Source: Anabaena cylindrica PCC 7122
GTDB lineage: Bacteria; Cyanobacteriota; Cyanobacteriia; Cyanobacteriales; Nostocaceae
Direction of reading: 5' to 3'
DNA length: 64,000 nt
Assembly (NCBI RefSeq): GCF_000317695.1
Contig: NC_019771.1
Coordinates: forward strand, 496,001-560,000
The position numbers were made by a program, and so were the translations under genes. Below, in pieces: positions 26,644-34,005 of the stretch. How positions within the stretch are numbered: the first letter of the stretch is position 1; each line of letters opens with the position of its first letter. The notes under the pieces are model-generated. The model had not been told where the DNA came from. It saw only the letters and a list, made by a program, of their open reading frames with translations, and did no database searches.

Positions 26644-27485
26644 TTTTTTTCTAAACAACTCATTACCAAATCTTCGACCTGCTTTGGTATCCTTAATGTA
26701 GGATTAACTTCGGCAAACGTCTTTGGCTTTTGAGATTTATGGATTTGATACCATGCTCCAAAAGAATGATTAGACGGGACTAACGGCAACTTAGCTGTGA
26801 GCATTTCAAACATCATCACACCCAAGCTATAAATATCAGAGCGATTGTCTAGTTCTTTGCCCTCTATTTGTTCTGGAGAAGAATAGGCTAGAGTACCCAA
26901 ATAAAATTTAGTCTGATCACCATCTGACATCATTAACTTGGCAATTCCGAAGTCTAAGACCTTGACTAGTTCGCCAAAACTATCATCTTGAACTACCAGC
27001 ATATTGCTAGGCTTAATGTCACGATGAATAATTGAGTAGATAGATCCGTCTACGGGGATGCCATTATGAGCGCACTGTAAACCCAGACAAATCTGCCTGG
27101 ACATACTCAAAAATCTAGATAAAGAAAGATTTTGGTCACGGATGACATCGCTGAGGCTTTTTCCTTGCAAATATTCCATTACGTAGTATGGAGTATTATT
27201 TTCATCTACTCCATAATCCATTACACGGACAATGTGCAGACTTTTTTGACCTAGTAAGGCACAGGTTTTTGCTTCTCGCTCAAAGCGTTCTTGCAAACGC
27301 ATTTTTTCGTTTTGAATAGATATAGCCAGGAACTTGATGGCTACGGGGACACCTCCCAACAAATTATCCTTAGCACGATAAACTCGCCCCATTGCTCCAA
27401 TACCAATTAACTCTTGGAGCTGGTAGCGTTTGTTGAGTAAGCGACCAGTATTGGGGTCTGCTGGCATAGAAAATTCGGCTCCCAT
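26598..27485 (-). CDS. Hanks-type Ser/Thr protein kinase, N-terminal frame
   Basis: 295 residues in this frame; ATG 27467 is an alternative start. All kinase motifs to subdomain X are present: IGIGAMGRVYRAKD, VAIKFLA with the catalytic-cleft Lys, HRDIKPSNMLV, VLDFGIAK, and GTLAYSSPEQI, the last before DNRSDIYSLGVMMFEMLTAK. The domain is cut just before its final helix: after CLEKN the frame runs on for 14 unrelated residues (QAIALKA...) and stops. The missing helix lies in the -1 frame (see 25861-26643). Soluble; the substrate is unknown. Confidence 0.85.
   Translation of the reverse strand: MGAEFSMPADPNTGRLLNKRYQLQELIGIGAMGRVYRAKDNLLGGVPVAIKFLAISIQNEKMRLQERFEREAKTCALLGQKSLHIVRVMDYGVDENNTPYYVMEYLQGKSLSDVIRDQNLSLSRFLSMSRQICLGLQCAHNGIPVDGSIYSIIHRDIKPSNMLVVQDDSFGELVKVLDFGIAKLMMSDGDQTKFYLGTLAYSSPEQIEGKELDNRSDIYSLGVMMFEMLTAKLPLVPSNHSFGAWYQIHKSQKPKTFAEVNPTLRIPKQVEDLVMSCLEKNQAIALKALTKFSVF
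26643..26649 (-). other. A_AAA_AAC slippery heptamer
   Basis: In the zero frame the codons are GAA AAA AAC CAA from 26651 downward, placing A AAA AAC exactly in the X XXY YYZ phase for -1 slippage. Slippage gives ...CLEKN-PSDRP..., the kinase consensus. A one-base deletion or sequencing error in the A7 run would look the same. Confidence 0.55.
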
Positions 27486-27882
27486 GTTCCAAAATCGTCA
27501 ATGAAACCTGCCATTTGTAGAGTTGTAATTTTTTCAGTTTTGAAGACTGAGCGAACAAACAGTAGGGTATTAATCAAGTTATCAGTTTTTTTGTGTATAT
27601 TTACGGAAAAAAATGGGAATTTTGCTAATAATTTTTTGTTTATCTAGAGGATACTTGCGTGCAATGTAAGTTTTTTTAAAACTGGGATACAAATCGGTTG
27701 TTACATTTACTGAATAGAGAAGAGGAAACCGGAAATTATCAATCCTTTTTAAGTAATTTTGGTGACTAAAGATTGATAAGATTCACTTTTTTATAATTAG
27801 ATTACCTAGTGCATAACCGTGAAAATAACTAGCTGGTGCAAAAAGTTTAAAAAGGTGATTAAGATTGCCTCTTGTTCTGGTA

Positions 27883-28176
27883 CTAATTTGGTTGACGCTC
27901 CAAACTTGCTTCCATTGTACTGGTTAAAAAATGACCGGCAAGAATACCGCTAGTGAGGTAGTAATGATCATCAGAAACCTGATGTAGGGTTTCAAAACCG
28001 CTGCGACGTTCGCGATCGCCTAGTACCCAGAAACGCTGGACGATGGTGTCGGGGCAAATCCAGCCTTCACCTTCTACTTGGCCTAAAAGATTGTGTTGCA
28101 GTAAAAAAGTATATTGGCGATCGCTATCATGCAGTCTGCCTTTATATTGGCAAGATATTTCTGCGCGATCGCTTCC
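27883..28176 (-). pseudogene. Orphan gene fragment fused to the end of anmK
   Basis: A 97-codon open frame without a start codon, running from just after a TAA (28177) to TAG 27883. The text is protein-like (QYTFLLQHNLLGQVEGEGWICPD in part, RFWVLGDRERRSGFETLHQ, DDHYYLTSGILAGHF). Its first 31 codons overlap the anmK tail in another frame. I do not recognise the family. It looks like the 3' part of a gene that lost its start when a deletion joined it to anmK near a HIP1 site. The rest of 27486-27882 is AT-rich upstream sequence of the kinase gene. Confidence 0.55.
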
Positions 28177-29219
28177 TTAAAATTTGCACTTAAGCCTACT
28201 TCATCTGTAGTTAAGACTGGTACTGATTCCAACAATAATTCTAACCGATGTTTCAAATAATGATTCCGACTACCACCGCCACATAAAAATACTCTGTCTG
28301 GCATTTGCGGTAAAAAAGTCCGGTAACTGTGAACTATAGAAGTTGCAGTAAGTTCTGTAATTGTTGCCAACACATCTGCGGGGCTAAGTTCATAGGTTTG
28401 GGAGTCTTTTAAACAATCGTGTAAATAACTCACACCAAATAATTCCCGACCTGTAGATTTAGGTGGTGGTAAATGAAAATAATCTTGACTTAGCCATCGT
28501 TCTACTAATGGATGACAAGGATTACCACTAGCTGCCCAATTGCCATTTTCATCGTAGGTTTTAGCACCATTACTAAAATGATGTACAGCCAAATCCAAAA
28601 GACTATTTCCTGGGCCTGTATCCCAGGCACAAATTTTGTCCAGCCAGTCATTTTGGCGAGGAGGTAGATAAGCTACATTACCAATACCACCAATATTTTG
28701 AATACAACGCCTTTCTTGGGGATGACTAAGTAAAAAAGCATCAATTCTGGGGACAAGAGGCGCACCATGACCACCAGCTGCAATATCACCCACACGAAAA
28801 TTGCTGATAGTATTAATACCTGTAATGCGAGCAATGATAGCCCCCCGACCGAGTTGTAAACTATAACCGAGTGATTGGTTCTTCTTTTCTCTGCTTCCCT
28901 GTGGTGGTCTATGAAAAACAGTTTGACCGTGGGAGCCAATTAAAGCGGCTGGTGGATGACCTATTTGGATATTTTGGGCAGCTTGGGCAAAAACTAGAGC
29001 GATCGCATCATCAATTTCTGCTAGTTCTGCCATTGAAATTGGCGCACCGCCACAAATAGCCAAAATTCGGTCTCGGAGTTCAGCAGGGTAAGCATATGTT
29101 TCCCCGGCTAGTAATTCAACTTTTAGATCAAAATCTGTACCGACAATCTCTACTAAGGCAGCATCTATACCATCTACAGAAGTGCCGCTTATTAAACCTA
29201 TAACGCGAGTCGGATGCAT
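28083..29219 (-). CDS. anmK: Anhydro-N-acetylmuramic acid kinase with replaced C-terminus
   Basis: 378 residues. Motifs: GLISGTSVDGIDAALVE (ATP-binding), GSHGQTVFHRPP, QNIGGIGNVAYLPP, WDTGPGNSLLD and VFLCGGGSRNHYL. The enzyme phosphorylates and opens 1,6-anhydroMurNAc during peptidoglycan recycling. The family normally ends AFA-x-LA...GNLP-x-VTGA...LG after the EVGLSANFKEAIA block. Here the sequence departs straight after EAIA, at a GCGATCGC site, and ends with 29 unrelated residues (through CMIAIANILFYCNTIF). The last helix and strand are therefore missing, and activity is doubtful. Confidence 0.85.
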   Translation of the reverse strand: MHPTRVIGLISGTSVDGIDAALVEIVGTDFDLKVELLAGETYAYPAELRDRILAICGGAPISMAELAEIDDAIALVFAQAAQNIQIGHPPAALIGSHGQTVFHRPPQGSREKKNQSLGYSLQLGRGAIIARITGINTISNFRVGDIAAGGHGAPLVPRIDAFLLSHPQERRCIQNIGGIGNVAYLPPRQNDWLDKICAWDTGPGNSLLDLAVHHFSNGAKTYDENGNWAASGNPCHPLVERWLSQDYFHLPPPKSTGRELFGVSYLHDCLKDSQTYELSPADVLATITELTATSIVHSYRTFLPQMPDRVFLCGGGSRNHYLKHRLELLLESVPVLTTDEVGLSANFKEAIAQKYLANIKADCMIAIANILFYCNTIF

Positions 29220-29296
29220 TTACAGAGCTTCTGGTGTGAGTTCAACAGGTAGTTTAACTCAAATATTACCCAGATCAAGGCCAGAAGTTGCCATTA

Positions 29297-30415
29297 TTAA
29301 TTTTTAGACGATGATGTTTTTTCAGTAGCAATAATATGTAAATCAACATTTTTCAACAAACGCACCAATTTTTGGGTTAAAGAACCTTTAAAGAGGATTT
29401 CCCAGCGCGATCGCTGACTTTCCCCAATGACTATCTGGGTAATGTGGTATTTTTCCGCAACTTCTGCGATCGCATCAGCAATATTATTACTGTTAACTCT
29501 GATAAAAGTTCCTGTGAATTCTTTACATAACTTCTCACAAGTATCAACGTGTAGACTTTCTGCTTTCGAGAGAAAGCGCTGAGGATCAGCCACAAATAAA
29601 ACATACATAGGAGCATTCATATAGCCAGCTAATCTAGCACCCCGACGTAATAATTGCACCGAATTAGGGTAAGTAGATACACAAACTAAAACCCGTTCGT
29701 GAATATTACAAAATTGTCCTGTGGGTATAGAAGCTAATGCTTCTCCCTCCACATTATCTGCAACTTCGCGTAAAGCCAATTCTCGCAAAGCAATCAAGTT
29801 ACGTCGTTGGAAGAAATTATCTAGAGATTGTTGGATTTTTTGAGGTGCATAAATTTTTCCTTCTAGCAACCTTTCTTGCAAGGTTTCTGGTGTGATATCA
29901 ACTAATACGACTTCATCAGCTGCCTCTAGAATGCGGTCAGGGAGTCGCTCACGTACAACTATACCTGTAATTCTGGCAACTAAATCATTGAGACTTTCCA
30001 AATGTTGAACATTCATAGTCGAGTAGACATCAATACCCGCTGCCAAAATGATTTCCACATCTTCATAGCGTTTTTCTCTCAGAGAACCAGGAATATTAGT
30101 ATGGGCGAGTTCGTCGATTAAAACCAGTTGAGGAAAACGATTGATAATTGCGTCCGTATCCATTTCAGGAAACATCAAGTCACTCAGAAGCATTAACTGT
30201 GGAGGTATAATTTCCAGTCCCTCAGATTTTTGGATCGTCTCCTTTCGTCCATGAGTTTCCAATAACCCGATAACTACATCAATTCCTTCCTGTTTAAGTA
30301 ACTGTCCTTCTTCTAACATTTTGTAGGTTTTACCTACACCGGGAGCCATACCAATAAATATTTTGTGTTTTCCTCGTCGCTTTAAATATAGAGAAGAATT
30401 TGCATCAGTTAGCAT
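29297..30415 (-). CDS. kdpD: KdpD-like potassium sensor, N-terminal domains only
   Basis: 372 residues: the KdpD domain with Walker A GMAPGVGKTYKML, QHLESLND and Walker B LVLIDELAHTN (about 15-215), then a universal-stress-protein-like domain (about 235-365; VLVCVSTYPNSVQLL, IVIGESQRSRWE). The membrane, GAF and histidine kinase parts of E. coli KdpD (about 890 residues) are absent, and no KdpE gene is near. Truncated KdpD is known from Anabaena kdp operons and works with a separate kinase. The ATG directly follows an STRR array, with no ribosome site visible. Confidence 0.9.
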   Translation of the reverse strand: MLTDANSSLYLKRRGKHKIFIGMAPGVGKTYKMLEEGQLLKQEGIDVVIGLLETHGRKETIQKSEGLEIIPPQLMLLSDLMFPEMDTDAIINRFPQLVLIDELAHTNIPGSLREKRYEDVEIILAAGIDVYSTMNVQHLESLNDLVARITGIVVRERLPDRILEAADEVVLVDITPETLQERLLEGKIYAPQKIQQSLDNFFQRRNLIALRELALREVADNVEGEALASIPTGQFCNIHERVLVCVSTYPNSVQLLRRGARLAGYMNAPMYVLFVADPQRFLSKAESLHVDTCEKLCKEFTGTFIRVNSNNIADAIAEVAEKYHITQIVIGESQRSRWEILFKGSLTQKLVRLLKNVDLHIIATEKTSSSKN

Positions 30416-30450
30416 AATTCGTAATTCGTAATTCGTAATTCGTAATTCGT
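30416..30450. repeat. STRR array against the kdpD start codon
   Basis: Five perfect AATTCGT heptamers starting at the base next to the kdpD ATG (30413-30415). Confidence 0.9.
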
Positions 30451-30593
30451 AATTTTAGAAAATAAATTATCTAGTTGGGATATACAGCAGTTCTATTGGA
30501 TTTATAAACAGAATTTTGAAAACTAACCGCAGAGACGCAGAGAACGCAGAGGCAGATAAAAAAGAGGTGTTCACATCTTATTTAGGATCGCTA

Positions 30594-30887
30594 TATAGCC
30601 TTTCCCACTCTAGTTAGATACAAAATTACCCCTCCCCAACCCTCCCCTTACCAAGGCTACGGTGTACACACAAGTCTTGAAATCATACCTAACGCTTGGT
30701 TTTGCCACTCCAAATCCCAATTTTATAGAGAGATGGAGGTTTGAGTTTCGCAAAATATCAGGCATTTCAGGGGCTAAAAAACCTGAAACCTATGAGGCAA
30801 CCACTTGTGTGTACACGGTAGCTTACCAAGGGAAGGGTGCGCGTCAGCGCGGGTGGAGTGTACTTCATGCGCTTGGGAATTGCTATA
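30594..30887. mobile_element. MITE, family A, copy 3, interrupted
   Basis: Ends TATAGCCTTTCCCA and TGGGAATTGCTATA, as in the copy at 19185. It is split by another element at 30657-30821. It lies between kdpC and kdpD, so the operon is interrupted by about 540 bases of repeat DNA. A 26-base ACCGCAGAGACGCAGAGAAC type repeat sits just before it (30527-30553). Confidence 0.85.
30657..30821. mobile_element. 165-base element nested in the MITE
   Basis: Ends CTACGGTGTACACACAAGT and ACTTGTGTGTACACGGTAG are inverted repeats with one mismatch. CTTACCAAGG flanks both sides (30647-30656, 30822-30831) as a 10-base target duplication. It has no transposase; the short ORF across it is chance. Confidence 0.85.
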
Positions 30888-30955
30888 GGTAATAGGGGAC
30901 AGTATTGAAAAATAGTATTACAATATGCTCCTATAGACAATTATTAAATTAATAA

Positions 30956-31555
30956 TTAATTTTGTTGACGGTTCAGTTCTTGCAAATCAAGAGCATAATT
31001 TAAACGTAAAACATTGATATTTGGTTCCCCAAATATCCCTAAAAATCTTGGGTCAGTATACTTATTGATTAAGGGTATTATTTCATCTTCTTTAATATTT
31101 CTTGCCCGTGCGACCCTTGTTAACTGCTGTTGTATTGCTTTCAAAGAAATATGAGGATCTAAACCAGAAGCAGAGGTGTAAATTAAATCAGGCAAGGGTT
31201 GTATATTTTCATCTTGAAGTTGATTAGTTAGTTCTAGAATTCTGTTAGTTAGCTCTGGATTACTAGGAGCAAGATTACTAGCACCAGAGATACCTGTGAG
31301 ATAAGCTCTTCTACCTTGGCTATATCTTACAACACTGGGACGACCATGAAAATATTTATCTGATGTAAAAACTTGACCAATTAAAGCTGAACCAATGGGT
31401 TTAGCATCTATATTTAAAACAATGCTGCCATTGGCTGAAGAAGGGAAAGCAAACTGACCAAATTGTAGAATAGCCAGAGGATAGATAATTGCGGTCAATA
31501 ACCAAAGTAAAATAGTTATCCGAATTGCGCGGATAGTTTCTTGAATAAACACCAT
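30956..31555 (-). CDS. kdpC: Potassium-transporting ATPase subunit C
   Basis: 199 residues: one N-terminal membrane helix (about 13-35), then the KdpC periplasmic domain with GSALIGQVFTSDKYFHGRPS, ASNLAPSNPELTNRI, PLPDLIYTSASGLDPHISL and ALDLQELNRQQ. KdpC is a small subunit that stabilises ATP binding in the high-affinity K+ pump KdpFABC. The ATG directly abuts a 147-base heptamer array, so the normal ribosome-binding region is replaced by repeat. Confidence 0.93.
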   Translation of the reverse strand: MVFIQETIRAIRITILLWLLTAIIYPLAILQFGQFAFPSSANGSIVLNIDAKPIGSALIGQVFTSDKYFHGRPSVVRYSQGRRAYLTGISGASNLAPSNPELTNRILELTNQLQDENIQPLPDLIYTSASGLDPHISLKAIQQQLTRVARARNIKEDEIIPLINKYTDPRFLGIFGEPNINVLRLNYALDLQELNRQQN

Positions 31556-31702
31556 AATTGGTAATTGGTAATTGGTAATTGGTAATTGGTAATTGGTAAT
31601 TGGTAATTGGTAATTGGTAATTGGTAATTGGTAATTGGTAATTGGTAATTGGTAATTGGTAATTGGTAATTGGTAATTGGTAATTGGTAATTGGTAATTG
31701 GT
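31556..31702. repeat. 21 perfect tandem AATTGGT heptamers
   Basis: 147 bases, 21 units with no mismatch, filling most of the kdpB-kdpC junction and ending at the kdpC start codon. ATTCCCT heptamers follow at about 31722-31744. Confidence 0.97.
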
Positions 31703-31748
31703 AAAACTCTTCCTTTATGTCCTATTCCCTATTCCCTATTCCTTATTG

Positions 31749-33878
31749 TTAAGCTAAACCTATAACAGTGATAATCATATCTATAAATTTAATGGCAATA
31801 AATGGAGCAATCACCCCACCTAAGCCATAAATTAAAATATTGCGTTGTAGAAGTTGATTAGCTGTCAAAGGTCGAAACTGGACACCTTTTAAGGACAAAG
31901 GAATCAAAATTGGAATAATCAAAGCATTGTAAATCAGTGCCGACAGTACCGCCGAATTAGCACTGGTTAACTTCATAATATTCAAGCTTTCTAAATTAGC
32001 GGCGGTAAAAATTATCGGGATAATAGCAAAATATTTAGCAATATCATTGGCGATTGAAAATGTTGTCAATGCCCCACGCGTAATCAGCAATTGTTTACCA
32101 ATACTGACGATATCAATTAGTTTTGTGGGGTCAGAATCCAAATCCACCATATTAGCCGCTTCTTTTGCTGCTTGAGTGCCTGTATTCATTGCCACACCGA
32201 CATTTGCTTGGGCTAAAGCGGGGGCATCATTAGTCCCATCTCCTGTCATTGCTACCAGTTTACCTTCTGCTTGTTCCCGTTGAATAACGATGATTTTATC
32301 TTCAGGAGTGGCTTCGGCAATGAATTCATCTACTCCGGCTTCTTTGGCAATGACAGATGCTGTGATGCGGTTGTCTCCGGTTAGCATAATAGTACGAACT
32401 CCCATGCGCCGCAACTGGTCAAAACGTTCGCGGATACCGGGTTTAATAATGTCTTTGAGATAGATAACACCGTAGATTTCGTCATCTAGAGAAACCGCCA
32501 GGGGTGTACCTCCTTGGTGAGAAACTTCTTCGTAAGCAGTATCTAGTTCTAGATTTTCGTGTCCATTCCGCGAAGTTCCCGCGGAACCACTTCGTGAACG
32601 CACAAATCCTTTAATCGCAGCTACTGAACCTTTGCGGGCTTCATGTCCACTAGGTAAATTAGTTCCACTCATGCGGGTTTTGGCAGAAAATTCTACTCCT
32701 TGGGATTTTTTACGGTCTATATCAAATTTTGCCCCAAATTTTTCTGCTAGTCGGATAATAGATTTTCCCTCTGGAGTATCGTCAAAGATACTAGCGGCTA
32801 GGGCAACATTAGCAATTTCTGCCATTGAGTGGCCGTTGATGGGTATAAACTGTTCTGCTAAACGGTTGCCGAGAGTGATTGTTCCTGTTTTATCGAGAAC
32901 GAGGGTATTTATATCTCCACAGGCTTCAACTGCCCTGCCTGAGGTGGCTATGACGTTAAATTGAGCTACTCTATCCATACCTGCAATGCCTACTGCACTA
33001 AGTAGTCCGCCGATGGTGGTGGGGATGAGTGCTACTAAGAGGGCAATGAGTATGGGTACGCTGATTGGACTGTTTACATAATAAGCAAAGGCTGGCAGAG
33101 TTACGACTACAAAGAAAAATACAAGGGTAAAAACTGTGAGTAGTGCTGTTAAGGCGATTTCATTAGGTGTTTTACTGCGTTCTGCCCCTTCTACTAAGTT
33201 GATCATCCGGTCAATAAATCCTTTGCCGGGGTCAGCGGTGATGCGGATAATTAATTCATCGGAGATGATGCGCGTACCACCAGTAACGGAACTAGCAACA
33301 TCTGAACTTGGTTCTTTAAGGACTGGTGCAGATTCGCCGGTAATTGCTGATTCATCTACGGAAGCGACACCCAGAATTACTTCACCGTCAGCGGGGATGA
33401 TATCACCGGCAACGACGTAAACAGTGTCACCTTGTTTGAGGCTGGTGGAAGAGACTTCTGTGATTGTGCCATCAACGACGATTCTTTTGGCTGTGGTTTC
33501 TGACCGGGTAGACCGCAATGCATCAGCTTGGGCTTTTCCGCGTCCTTCTGCCAATGCTTCGGCGAAATTAGCAAACAGAACGGTGGAAAACAAAATTCCC
33601 GTTAACAAGCCGTTGAAAAGTTGGGGGTTTTTTTGGGTGACTGGTCCAAATAGTGGGGGATAAATTGTGAGGGCTAGGGTGATGATTGTTCCTAACCAGA
33701 CCACAAACATGACGGGATTTTTGATGGCATATTTGGGGTTGAGTTTGAGAAAGGTATCCCTAATAGCTCTAGTGTAGAGTCCTTTGGTACTGACTAGGGC
33801 TTTTTTGCGTTTTGGACGGCGATCGCTAGGACGACTCCGGGAAGATTTGGGTCTTGGGGTAGTTGCGGCGAAATTCAT
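31749..33878 (-). CDS. kdpB: Potassium-transporting P-type ATPase subunit B
   Basis: 709 residues. P-type ATPase marks: TGESAPV in the actuator domain, phosphorylation motif LDKTGTITLGN near residue 330, TPEDKI and MTGDGTNDAPALAQANVG in the P domain, and about seven membrane helices. Together with KdpA and KdpC it drives K+ uptake at low external K+. In the nucleotide-binding domain at about residues 426-438 (RSRSGSAGTSRNG) a small dispersed repeat is read in frame. The N-terminus has an Arg/Lys/Ser-rich extension of about 30 residues. Second gene of the operon, after kdpA. Confidence 0.95.
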   Translation of the reverse strand: MNFAATTPRPKSSRSRPSDRRPKRKKALVSTKGLYTRAIRDTFLKLNPKYAIKNPVMFVVWLGTIITLALTIYPPLFGPVTQKNPQLFNGLLTGILFSTVLFANFAEALAEGRGKAQADALRSTRSETTAKRIVVDGTITEVSSTSLKQGDTVYVVAGDIIPADGEVILGVASVDESAITGESAPVLKEPSSDVASSVTGGTRIISDELIIRITADPGKGFIDRMINLVEGAERSKTPNEIALTALLTVFTLVFFFVVVTLPAFAYYVNSPISVPILIALLVALIPTTIGGLLSAVGIAGMDRVAQFNVIATSGRAVEACGDINTLVLDKTGTITLGNRLAEQFIPINGHSMAEIANVALAASIFDDTPEGKSIIRLAEKFGAKFDIDRKKSQGVEFSAKTRMSGTNLPSGHEARKGSVAAIKGFVRSRSGSAGTSRNGHENLELDTAYEEVSHQGGTPLAVSLDDEIYGVIYLKDIIKPGIRERFDQLRRMGVRTIMLTGDNRITASVIAKEAGVDEFIAEATPEDKIIVIQREQAEGKLVAMTGDGTNDAPALAQANVGVAMNTGTQAAKEAANMVDLDSDPTKLIDIVSIGKQLLITRGALTTFSIANDIAKYFAIIPIIFTAANLESLNIMKLTSANSAVLSALIYNALIIPILIPLSLKGVQFRPLTANQLLQRNILIYGLGGVIAPFIAIKFIDMIITVIGLA
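32563..32600. repeat. Palindromic small dispersed repeat inside kdpB
   Basis: CCATTCCGCGAAGTTCCCGC and the following GGAACCACTTCGTGAACG form a stem (GTTCC-CGC-GGAAC, extended by CGAAG/CTTCG). It is related to the repeat in the HlyD gene at 17489. Confidence 0.6.
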
Positions 33879-33888
33879 ATATCTAGGT

Positions 33889-34005
33889 CATTGGTAATTG
33901 GTAATGGGTAATTGGTGATTGGTAATGGGTGATTGGTGATTGGTAATGGGGAAAACTTTTACCCAGTCCCCAGTCCCCAGTCCCCAGTCCCTAGTCCCCA
34001 GTCCC
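33889..34005. repeat. STRR arrays between kdpA and kdpB
   Basis: Degenerate TAATTGG / TGATTGG / TAATGGG heptamers (33889-33949) followed by CCCCAGT heptamers (about 33961-34004) that run up to the kdpA stop. Confidence 0.9.

Noticed and set aside
30662..30892. 76-codon ORF across the nested element
   Set aside because: It runs from the inner element into the outer MITE and so has no single origin; not a gene.
31556..31702. CRISPR array
   Set aside because: Units are 7 bases with no spacers; this is a simple STRR.
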